Shown in pieces: positions 46,901 through 58,900 of a stretch of DNA of 64,000 bases. The stretch is from contig CP099845.1 in the NCBI GenBank assembly GCA_030062745.1, positions 19,322,903 through 19,386,902 of the forward strand, in the 5' to 3' direction. The DNA is from Capitulum mitella (taxonomy: Eukaryota > Arthropoda > Thecostraca > Pollicipedomorpha > Pollicipedidae). Under the pieces are notes generated by a model. The model made no database searches. It was not told the DNA's origin and was given only the letters and a program-made list of their open reading frames with translations. The position numbers were made by a program, and so were the translations under genes. Positions within the stretch are counted from its first letter, which is position 1. Every line of letters begins with the position of its first letter.

Positions 46901-49900
46901 GCCGAAATCAGAGTCGGAGCTGAATCACCTGACTGACTATGAAACAAGAAACGGAATCGGTTCCATCGGCTTAATCCAATCCAATGGATCATGAGTAATC
47001 GATTCCGGAATCGACTCATTTCATCTTGACCCGGAATCGGAATCGATTCAGTTTTGGAAAAGTGGACTCGGCCATTTTGAAATCGATTCAATCGATTTCA
47101 TCGATCGATTCAACAAGTCGAATTCAGAATCGCTTCTCCCGGAGCAGAATCGAGCACATGTCCTTGCTATGCAGTTGCTGGAGCCCTGGGAAGTTTGCGA
47201 AAAATTGTGTGATGCACAAGCTATATAGATAAAACGGGATTTTTTGGCACAACGAAACGGTAACTGTGAGAAGGACCTGTAGGGGCAACCTGTTTTTTGC
47301 TATTCAGCATAATTTGCTAAATTTTGTTCTTATGAATAATTCAGAAAAGCGATGCTTCAGAGATACTGGTAACCACCATGGTGGCATCCTGCCGAGAGCA
47401 AATTAGCATGGGCTGCCTGGAACAAAACAATGACTATCCACCTCCGCTTATTAGCTACGTCAGAAGATACATGAAGAACATGAACCCCGTGCCCCTGCCG
47501 TCAGGCCGCAGAACAAAGACACTTACACAAATCGATGGTCTTTGTCGCCGTGTTGCGCATAAGACAAGGCGGGCTACAAGTGCACCACTGGAATGAATGC
47601 ATCAAACCAATTTGAAAACCAGCAACGTTAATTTCTTGTTACATAACATAAAATCAGGTGTTGAGTAAAGAATAAAAACTATCAGCGAAATCAGGATGAT
47701 TGACGACGACAATGGAAGGACAATGCCAAGAAGTAGTTTTTATACATAAAAGGAAAATCTATAAGACACGGAGACATTTTACTGCCCAATGCCATTTTAC
47801 AATGATTATGGACCTTCCCCATGAAAGTCATAAGTTAAGAGAGGACGAAATTATCACCTTTCCGCGATGGAACGCTCCAAGACGCCAACTCTCCCACAGC
47901 GCAACATCACCCCTGGACCGCAGGAGTTGCACAAAGCCGGAACTCTAGCCCGTCCCTGACTCCCATCCGCGCCATTAGGGCGAGTGCTCCGCCTCTAATG
48001 CGGTACACCTCCCTGTCGCTGGAGCCACTTGCGGCTGCCCGCTGCACCTGCGCCTCGCCACGCGCGCGCTAAGTCTGATCGCCCTGACACAGATCGCCGC
48101 GGCCGTCGCCGCCGACGTCGGCGGAGCGGCGGCACCAGCAAGCCGGGACCAGCAGGGGTCGGAGACGAGCCGGCCGAGCCGGCGGCCCCGGCCCGACCGG
48201 GCCTCGGCGAACCGGACTCTGTGGGATTATTCGTATTCTCAAGAAGGCAGGTACATGATGAAACGTCGTTAACCCCATTTTCATCGAGGGCCGATGAGAC
48301 CCCGAGGGCTTTTCCGGCAACGGAGTCGAACGTTTACGCTGCCGCGCTGAAGTTTTACGACTTTTCCGGACTATTCTTTTCCGCATTGCACCAGGAATTC
48401 CCGTTCGCTACATGGAACGGGCATGTCTCCAGGCGACGCTTCTGGGTGACAAGCCAGGCCATTTTGCGGTAGGTTCTGAAGCGTGCTCACTTCATTAGTT
48501 GTCAGCGCTGTAAGCCAATATTTCGCAGTTTCATGATTTTAAAGCATGACGTTTATTACAGCTGACTAACATTATCTTAATTAGTATTGTTAATTATGAC
48601 CCAATTACCATAAATTAATTACTGTAGCCTAATAATTTTTGATTATTAATTTAGGATAATTATTAGTCCGTTAATATTCATCGTAATATTAACTAATTAG
48701 CTAACTAATATTGTAACAGCCAATATTTCGCAGTCCCATGATTTCAAAACATGGCGTTTATTATAACTGACTATCCACATGGTCAATAAAAAGCCTGAAA
48801 GCTCACAGGCGAGGACATCATAATGGGTATGCAACCACCCAATGTGTAAGTGGGTCCCAAATACTGAAAACAACGTATGATTCGATAATTAAACCAGGTT
48901 CGCATGCAACAACTCTGAGAAAAAAGCAAATTGCAGGGATCATATCACGGGGATCACAGACGAAGCAAGGTGCAGAAACGGGATGTTCACATATTAGTCT
49001 CGACAGTCAGGCAAAACTGAGTGGGAAATATCCCAAAAGTTTGCAGGTAATTGCCCCCTAATGTTCGAAATCCTGCATCTGCCACTGCCCAAAACATACT
49101 TCTGATCACGCTTCAAGGCTTCTAAATACTCAAAAGTTAAAGTGAAGTCAAAGTAAGTATCTGGAACACGATATGCCAGATGACGTGAATCGGCAGTTTG
49201 CCCTCTACTTTTTGTTCTCCCGAACGAGCCACTGACGTTTTTATCTTTTGTTTCGCTTCTGTGCATATACGGAAAGTTAGATCATATTGCGAGCTTTTGT
49301 TTCAGCCACGGTTTGCCAAATGGGTCCTGATGATCGGAAAACCCCGGGGAGAGTGTGAATCGAGCACGGATGCAGCATGCAAGCTTTGGTTTGAGCCATG
49401 GTTTGCCGAACAAATCCTGAAGTTCGGAGAATCTCGGAGAGGGCGTGAATCAGCTCCCCTGGATTGTAAGTGAAATTCATCGGGTGAGAACAGGACCATT
49501 GTGTCAGGGGTTGGTGCCCACGACGTCAACGAAGTCCGGTCAGATTTGGCTGTCTGTGGCAGCAGATTTGGCGATAAGCACAATGTGGGCTTTATAGGTT
49601 CGCGGCCATTGCATGTGCCAAATTTTGGCAAGTACATCTAGTGCCCGAATGCAAAGCTGACTAAGTGGCGGCGGAGTTAAGTAGAAGTTCAGTGATTGTG
49701 ATTTACGTATCAGACGGTGAAACATCTCAATGTCATGGCGTCCACAAAAACCCACTTAACAATAGCTTTCTCAGTTTCACTGTGGTTGTTTTCCACCTTC
49801 TTTTTATTCCCTCTCGGGCAAAACGACAGAATTTAGAATATACAGCGACCAAACCAGAAACACTTATGCAGGAGCGGCTGGTGTAACTCCGTATTTTTAG

Positions 49901-52900
49901 GTACTAGTACGCGTCATATTTGCCAAATCATCATCACCAGGCCTGACATGTCTGCCAGTTTATACCCGCGTGGGTTTTAATAGTGTAATAGTACGTGATG
50001 GACGCGATAATCTTGAAATAGCCTGCTCGCCCCTCTCGCTTTGTCGATGTGCTACGTCGCACGACGTTCCTCGAAACGGGACCAGGTGCAGGCTGATTAA
50101 GCCCATAAGCCGTAACTTTGAAATCGTGACAAAATGAGGAAGGTTTAGTTTGGCGGCACAAGATTGCGTGCCACTTTAAAAGACGGGACCCCTGAGAACC
50201 GTGGAGTGGAAATCTACACGGCCACCACACGAATCGCAATGCGATATTTCCAACCACTTCCCTCCCACTGCCGTCCGTGCTCAACCGATATCGTCAGCTT
50301 TAAGCCGAGCTGCTAGCAGGTCCGCTGCTCAACCGACAGTCTCCAGCTGGGTTTCCTCACGTGCCACGCCGCGCGCACTCGGCGGTTAACGACTCTCGCG
50401 CTCAGCCAGGACCACATGGGCCCCCGCGCTCGCCATGCTCGGAACGGCGAAGCTCTGCCGTTTCCTCCACCACGCCAAGCCGGCCGGCCAGCAGACCGCC
50501 CGTCTCTGCCGCAACCGTCGGCGCACCTGGGCGGACCCCCTCGCCGTGCCATGGGGCGGCCGGCGGTTCCTCCGCTTTCAGGTAATCAATAGGTCGCCCG
50601 GGTTCAGCAGATCAATATCCTCCGCGGCCCGGCTGGGAGGTGAGGTCCACCGGTGCCCGCGCCGTGCCGGCCACTGCGGCGAGTCACCGAGCGAACAAGA
50701 GCGGGGGCGCCGACACGCCAGCCACGGGACGCGGAACTGCCGACAGATCGGGCCCAGCCGGGCGCGGAGCCTGCAGACGGGAGCAGGTGAGCCGTGTCGC
50801 CGGCGAACGTCTGGCTTGTGGACGCCGAGGACACGCCGACCCGAGGACACGCGGGCCTCTGACACGGCCCGTCAGTGCTCGTGCATCTGATCGAGCGTAC
50901 CGAGCGTCGGCGCAGTGGCAGCCGTCGCCACGGCATCCCGGGCGGCGCGAGGTCCAATCTCCCAGGTCACACTCTGACCCGCCCCGGAGACTCGCCTCTC
51001 GCGCAGCCAGTGGGCGGCGTCCGCCGGCGCGGCTGGCGAGCTTCTGCCCTCCAGAATCCCAGCATCCCTTCAGAATCCCCGCAACCCGGCAGTGGCCGCA
51101 CCCCGCAGAGCCCACTCGGACGCCGGCATTAACTTTTCATCGGGAAGCTGCGTTCGGGGCCAATCCTGCGGGCGTTAGCAGGGCAATAAATTCCGCCGGA
51201 GAGAAACGCGCGTTTAAAGTTTAACGCCGGCAGCAGGTAGTGGAATGTGTTTTGCTGTGTTCGCAAGTAGGTTATAGAAGGTGTTGCCGAGCGACTATGG
51301 TACATTTTCTGAACCGGGGTAATGGGGCAATAACTTTGCCCAAAAGGAACGTGCGTTTTAAACTTTAGCGCTGGAAGCAGGTAGGGAAATGAGTCCTGCA
51401 GTATTCCGAAGTTCGTGGTAGAAGGCTTTGCCGAGTAACGATGGTGCATTTACCGAATCGCATAACTCTTCCAGCATTTTGGCCATACGTCTTCTTGTAA
51501 CTTCATGCATTGAAGCTTTGCAATGGAAATGCGAAAAACCCAAAAATTACAAGACAAAGCAGTTCTACTGCTCCAGATTTACGTACATCAAAGTGGGCTA
51601 CGACTCGATACCGGGCATACTAAAAAGGCACGGACATGCACGCAATTCAGCCAAAGGAAGTTCGTTATATCGACATGACAGCATGCGTGGCAGAGCAGAG
51701 ATTGAATTATGCATAGACAAGATTTTCGAGGTGTGTTCATCGTTGCATTTCAAGTTTTTGTTTTGAATTGTTTTATTTTACTTCTGTTTTAGCATGCGCT
51801 TGCACGTTACATTCATTACTTTAATACTACATATGTCGGTCAGAAAAAAATACGTGACAAAAGTAATTTAGTGAAAAATAACAGAAACACTCAACGCTCG
51901 TGAAAAGAAAGTACACTTCGGCGGGAAACGCTCTTACCGAACTTTGATAATAAGCAAAGTGGTCACTCTGTTTCAATGGCATGACAATATGTAATCCGAT
52001 ACGTAAAACTGGCCTCTTTTTGTTTGAAGTTAGGCATCCATTTATGATTGATGTGCGAATAATTTGATGAGATGCTGATCCCAAGATCGGAACTGGGTGA
52101 AGCATTACACTACTTACGTAAGAGTCCTTCTGCAGGGAAGACAGGGGTAAACAGAAATGCACACCTAAGAAATGCAATTGAATACGATGCTAAGGGTACA
52201 CAAGCAGCATTAGTTTGGTTTTGGGCTCATTGTCAGACGCATGCAGACACTTATGTTCCTATGACGAGGGCAACGTTGTCATAATTTCAATAAAGTCCTG
52301 ATATTTTCATTTAGGCTGGTACCCATCATACGAGTCTATCAAGCCACAAATATACGTTGTTGCGTACAATACGAATACGTGCTTATAATTCTCACGAAAT
52401 GCATTTAATTTAGTATGAAGGAACGCGAATAACCGTAGTAAAGTGCCAGAACACCAAGCATGAGCAATTTCCAGAGAATTTTGCAAAGCACGTTCCGTAC
52501 AAATATGATCTATAGCATTCCAAAAACAACACAGTTATTCTTTACAACGAAAAAAAAATGTCCGGATACAGCCGCAACTGACGTCGTTTCGGGGTTACAC
52601 CTAGAACAAATGAAAAAGGGAAATAATAATTAATCAGAGTCTATGTACATATGTATTTCATTTAACTTTTCATATTTTCTACAAGATAAGAATGATAAGT
52701 ATAAACTGAGAAGGGTAGTGTAAGAATAACGCACTGCATTTCAAACCGAGCTATGATTCTCATTTTCCAAAAGTTTTGTGCAATACCTGTCTTCCATATG
52801 TAAATGTGACTGCCTTAAGATGGCAACATGGCTTTTTTAGCCAGCAATTTTCGATCAATGAAAAACTTTTCTCATTAAACGTTAGTTATAGCGTTGCACA

Positions 52901-55900
52901 AATAACAGCCAGTCCTTGTCTATCAAATCAACTGACGAGTCTTCACATGATCAGCATGTGAAAGAACACATCGACTTAAAGCTTAAGAATACATGTCACG
53001 GGGTTATCATTTGCGGAAAAACTGGATTTCATACTGGGCAAAAACAAAAAATGAAACACAATAAGCAGATTAAACTCCTTCGTATATAAATACATATATT
53101 CATATATATGAATTTATCATATATACGGAATTTATGAGTAAATTCATAAATTCCGTATGAGCGGAACACAGGGAACTCGGTGGCAGAGACATTAAAAGCG
53201 CACAGAAAGCATAATACAGGTGTAAGATAAGTTACGTAATAACAAAGCATTAGCTCACGTAAACATGGACGGATCAAATGGGCAATGATGCTTGATTTCC
53301 AATAAGCAGATCGCAAGCCTGCAGCTCTGCGCAATAGCAAATGCAATTTAAATGAAGCCACGTCAAACAACAACAAATAAAATCGCATTCAACGGGAAAA
53401 ACGGAACATCGCCTCCTTATTAACCAGCTCAGGCCGACTTTGTCATCAAATTCAGTCTCAAACGTGACGCGGCTGTGAGCTCGTGAGTCGGCTGCCTGCG
53501 CCGGCCCGCGCTGCGACCTGCCCGGGCGTCGTCCTTACGTGAGCAATGTTGGACTGTTTGCCGTTCTCCTTGACGCCGGCGATGTTGGAGGAGAACTGCG
53601 AGGCCAGCACGGTCCGCGAGCGGGTCACGGAGCGCGCCAGCTTCGCGAACTTGGACAGGCTCGCTGCCAACAGCGTCAGGAAAGACGAGTCAGGGTTGCA
53701 CTGCGTTCCCACACATGTGGATCACCGTTGCAGCAAGTGAATATCCTACGCCCAGAAGAACGTCTAGTATGAAACGATCTCATGTAAGATGTTATGAAAG
53801 AACGAACGAACGAACAGAGGCGCAATATACGAAAGAATCATCCAGGTTGGACAAAGACCGGACGTGAGAAACAGTCAACTTAACCGGGAGGTGGGCGCCT
53901 GGAACGTGGAGCATTCGAGAACCAAACGAAACACCCGTGACTTCGATTTCGTTCCAGCGTTATGTAACATGCCTGGCGGGTATCGTGGTGACCCCTTGAC
54001 CAAATAACTCCGTTAAAGATTCGTGCTATCCATGCCACCATTTTCCCTGTCGATGCTATCACCTCATCAAATAATCATGATGTTCAAGACTGACCACATG
54101 CGTCGGTGAAACGCCGGCATACGGTAACGGTTAAAACAGGTAACGAGGCATGATACACATTACCCGTAACAGCTTTTTCGTGTCGGGTACGTTTTGTCAA
54201 ACAGTCGTACACGAATGCAAACAAGAATCTTGTTTAAGCCATGGATGGTGCTGGCGATTAGTTCCGTATTGGTTTGCAAAAGGGATATCAAACTGGAACA
54301 CAGTGATCACGTGGCCTTGCTTCTACTAGACTGGAATAACATTGACAGTTGCTTTGAAAGTCAAATAAACACAAGGATGATCCAGACCTTGCACGAAGGT
54401 GGTGGTGGGGGGGGGGACATATCTCCATCCGTGAAGCCTAACTTATCACCGAGTGGTGATTTCGCCCCACATTTTGGCCAGTTTGATTCGCCATTTTCGA
54501 AAACTGACACCACAAAAAAAAAACATTTCGAACACAAAAACGCCTTTTGTCCCTCCGAAAAGAGGCCATCCGATGGTCCTCTTGGATCCGCCGGTGGATG
54601 AAGACGACTGAAAATCAGTGGAAGCCAAGCTGAAAAACCCGCAGGGAATGACAGAGATGCACTTTCAAGAGTGATAAAGTAGAGGCATACGAGATGTTTC
54701 AGTGATGTATATAGTGCTCATCAGCGGGCTTATCGAATACTTGCAAGACTATTTGGATCTCAAGGAACTCATCCCTGGAAATCGTATTTTTCAAGCGTCA
54801 TCCTTTCCGAACATACACACAAACGCACACATGCACACGCGCACGCACAGGCGCACGCGCACGCGCACGCGTACGAGCACGCACCCACCCACCCACCCCC
54901 TTCCCACACACATACACACGAGCATAGGAATGAGGTGGGTTTCAAATTCCCCTGATTTTTTTACATTAAGAATCCAGTGTTATTTAAAAATATCAAATCT
55001 TAAACTTCATGCAGCCAGTGTTAGTATGACACTGTATTGTTACACACACTGGCTCCAGTGACAACACATGAAAACAATTTCCTCAAACTTCGACGGTGCC
55101 TGTCCCCTCCGCCGTCAGCTAAGCCCAGTTTTCTATGCGTATACACACACCCACATACAGCCTGCGATGAGCACGCTCAGGCTGCACGAAGCATAATTAC
55201 GACCTCCAAAAAATTCCGTGTCTGTCTCTGTCTCTGTCTCTGTCTCTGTCTCTGTCTCTCTGTCTCTGCCCGTCCCTCCGAGTCGCGCTCGCTGACTAAC
55301 CTCGGTTCTCATCGGCCTCTATCGGCTGCTTCAGAGCCGTGATGTCCCGCAGTGTCAGGAGGAACAACACCACCACCTCCTTCTCATTCCTGATCGGCGC
55401 CAGGTGCAGCAGGAGCCACAGGGGAGTCCCTGGAACACAGCGTCAGCGTGCCCCAAGATCCTCGACGTACGATCATGAGTTACATCACGTCGAGTAGTGA
55501 AATGCGTCACGGAGCATCCAGGGGTAGCCCGGGACGGGGGGGATGAAGGGGATGTTCGGACTCGGGCGACATTTCAGAAATGCCCTCAGCTGATCCCAAA
55601 CATGTCGATGGTCAAGTTTTCGGTATTCGTTTTCCTAAGAAGTACCTGAAAGCATCACGAATGTAATGAATCCAGACTACATTCCGACGACACCTATTAA
55701 TGATAACGCAATGTTTAACACACACTGATCTGCACCCGTTCATGTCGTCATACCGTTCCTGACTGTAGAACGCGAGAAAAAAATCGGACAATTGCTTTTA
55801 AACTCCACGAATACCCCGTATTTTTTTAGACGTGCTGTAAGTTAGGAATAAATAAGTACAACAGGCCACAACTTGGCTATCTCAATGCAAAGCACGTGAT

Positions 55901-58900
55901 AATGGCAAATCATTTCCCCTAACATGCCTGAGCACAGGCATTCAGCTCCATATTTTTGACGCTCACCCACACCTACCACATTCGTATTTTGTGCGGACAA
56001 CAAAAATTGCCGAAAAGAAAAGTGTCCGTACACGTGCAATGGTGAAAGTAGAAGAAAAAACGAAAACAAACAAACAGCTGGAACAAATAACACTAACTGC
56101 CAGTGGAGTGAAAGCTCTTGAAAAGACACCACCGGCTGCTGCTGTTCCTGCCGCAGAAAGTGTTGAGCAGTTAACTTACTTAACATTTTAGATGAGACCA
56201 TTGCGATAAAAAAGGACATTCTATGACGAATATGGTATGCCTGTCGAAACAAAACACTTGGTAGGGCTCCAACGCTGCTGACAAGCGACAATTCCTGAAG
56301 AAAGGGGGATCATTTTACCTAGGCAGGATCAAAGGTCGATATTGCCTCCTGCCTAAGCCGACGCTGAGGCGCGCTGCCAAACCAGCCAATCTTCCGCGCC
56401 TACAGTTATGAAGACGTCCGTAAGTGAACAGCGTTTCTGGCCACCCCACAAGGAGCAACTTCCTTCCCCTGGCGGTGCACCGAGCACGTGGTGTCGGCCC
56501 TCCGCGCCGCCCTGCCGAGCCCGGCACGGCAGGGACCGGGCTGCGGTCGACGTCAGGCCGGAGCCCGGTGTCCAGGGCTGGCTCGACAGCGGCTCCACCG
56601 GGCCGAGCCCATGACCCAGCCGGCCGCCGCGACAGCCGTCACCGCCAGATCAATGTCGCCGGGCCGGCAGCGGACGGGCGGCCGGCAGGCGCGGGGTGAA
56701 GGGAGGAGGTGAGCGTGGCGTCGGTGCCGGCAGACGCCGCGCCGACGCCAGGCCAACGGCGTACGAAAGGACGGAAACGGCAAAAAATGGTGAAATGTGA
56801 GGATTGTGGGATGGGGGAGACTTTGTGTTAGTGAAGGCTCGAATTCGAGTACAGTCAGATTCAATACACTGCCCAGCATGAATAAACAATCATTTAACAA
56901 CTAATCTATTCTAATAATGACTAATAATTTAGCCTAATAACTAAATGACATCAATTGTGAAGCGAAGTAATGTGCTTTTGGTTTTTCGAAGGCTGGTGGT
57001 GGCTTAATTGACATTGCAATCATCGTGGGGCATGCAATCATATCATCTCCGCCAATGCCAATAAAAGCAGATTCCAACAGATGATGTGCGCTGCAATTGG
57101 CCATGACTCCAACAAAGTATGACATGGTCTTATGAAAACAGCCGAACGTTTCCCACCTCGAACCATCACATTCCAGACCACTTCTGCCAATGTCGCTGCA
57201 GCTGTGACAAAGGGCGTTGCGTGGATACGATGTCGCTAGTTATCAAACAGTTCAGAAGGCTAGCCCTATTTCCGGAGAACTAAACGGTAGAACCGGTTCC
57301 CGGCAGGGGGGGGGGGGGCGATCCTCCGGCTCCCTGAGATCTCGAGAACCACACATTAGATTTCATCGCATCAAATGGCAATCAATTTGCCATGACGTTA
57401 ACTACATTTACACAGAAAAGCCGTTTCAAAATCTTGAAATGGCTAGATATTGGGCGCAAAAATTAGAAATGAGGGATATTTTTGGGTCCACTGCTTACTT
57501 GTCGATTTTGGTGGAAGTGGCATGAATCGACAACATATTTCGTGAAACTGGCACGAATCGGGACTTTTACCTTTGATCCATGCGTTTGGGAAAATCTATA
57601 GGCGTTCACAGGGCTTCAAGTACAAAAAGACTATTTTTTTAAAAAGGATAAACAAAAAAGTTAAAAACACTTTTTAGCTTTTACTTGTAATGTCCCACTA
57701 CACAAGTACGAATTCTATTACAATGTTCGAACCATGTTATCATAAGCGGCACCAGGGACTTAAAAAAGGGACTGTCATGGGCACATGTTCATTTAGTCAA
57801 CTTATGACTTTTCGACTTGAATGACCCTCCAGTGGCCGAAGAGTCACACGGGATGACCTTGAGTTCATTTCATACTGTTTGAAAACGTTTCCAATCCTCT
57901 TAATTGACTCTATAAAGTTTCAGTTTACGGCTGTTGTGATGATATGAGTTACGCGCACTAACATTTTAGGTTATAGCTCCGTGAACCCATCTAATGTGAA
58001 TGTGGAACTTGGTGCGCAAACAGAAGGCACTGCTTTACTTGAAATATATTTCGAGTTTTGCATTTAGAAAATGAATGCCAACATTTTTAACATGAAATCG
58101 AATTCTGAATTCTGACCTTGACTTCATCCCATGAGTTAATCTGAGATTACCAAAATCATTTCCGTATGCTTACCCGGTGCTTTACCTATACAACTACACA
58201 GAGTTTTATGTTCTATCTTAAAACCCTATTTTTGGTAGTCATCTTTCTTTTGCCTTCAACAGGACCAAAAAAAGGTGCATCGAAAAAAATCGTGGCCTGC
58301 CTCCGTCCATGCGCTAAGTAAAATAACTAAATTTTGGCATAGTACGTAGAAAGAACAAGTAAAAAATAAGCAAGTTTCGTGAAGCTGCGCCAAAAATCCT
58401 GGAGTCTGTAAGCAAAAAACGCGAGGGAGCGGATTCAGCTGCCCGCCGGAAATAAGATTAACCTTCGCCAGACCCAGGGGGCTTCATGACAACCCTACCT
58501 CAGGCTTTCTGAGGCTAGACAAAAAACCAGAGAGGGCAGAGATACGAAACTTCGGTGACTTTTCCACACATCTTTACACCTAATGTCAGTTTTTCAACTC
58601 ACGATCACCTCAGGTCATCGGCCTAATATAGTTTAGGTAAAACCACGGTCTAAAACATGAAACTGGCATAACAATTTGTGAAACGTATCGATTGACATGA
58701 AACTTGACATAATGGAAGAACCGAACAAATGAAATGATTTTGCAATCTCGAACTTTTCGGAAATATCGAGGCAGTTGGCATTAGGTCAACTGTATTCTCG
58801 GCCATTTTTGTTTTTGCTGTTGGGATTAAGGGACTGGTTAGCAGTGTTGTAGCTTGGATATACAACTTTTTGATATACAACGTGGATACACAGTTTTTTC

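Larger units (their letters stand above)
45429..53538 (-). other. Largest eag intron; several repeats, no gene
   Basis: It holds the GAATCGATTC block (46800-47160), a CpG-rich stretch at 47960-48240, a 205-bp-spaced direct repeat at 48510-48773 around AT-rich DNA, a CpG-rich stretch at 50290-51130, the 144-bp tandem duplication at 51181-51462 and the palindrome at 53123-53158. Plus-strand frames at 51428-51766 and 52072-52284 look moderately protein-like but are unrecognised. Confidence 0.55.
53664..55300 (-). other. eag intron with CA/CG and TCTCTG microsatellites
   Basis: A CACACG/GCGCAC microsatellite lies at about 54817-54918 and (TCTCTG)n at about 55218-55268, the latter close to the donor of exon 2. 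A poly-G run lies near 54405-54418. No gene is recognised. Confidence 0.6.

Noticed and set aside
52072-52284. Plus-strand frame reading [20 protein letters not shown] as a transposase fragment
   Set aside because: The resemblance is a few residues only, there are no inverted ends around it, and no family could be named.
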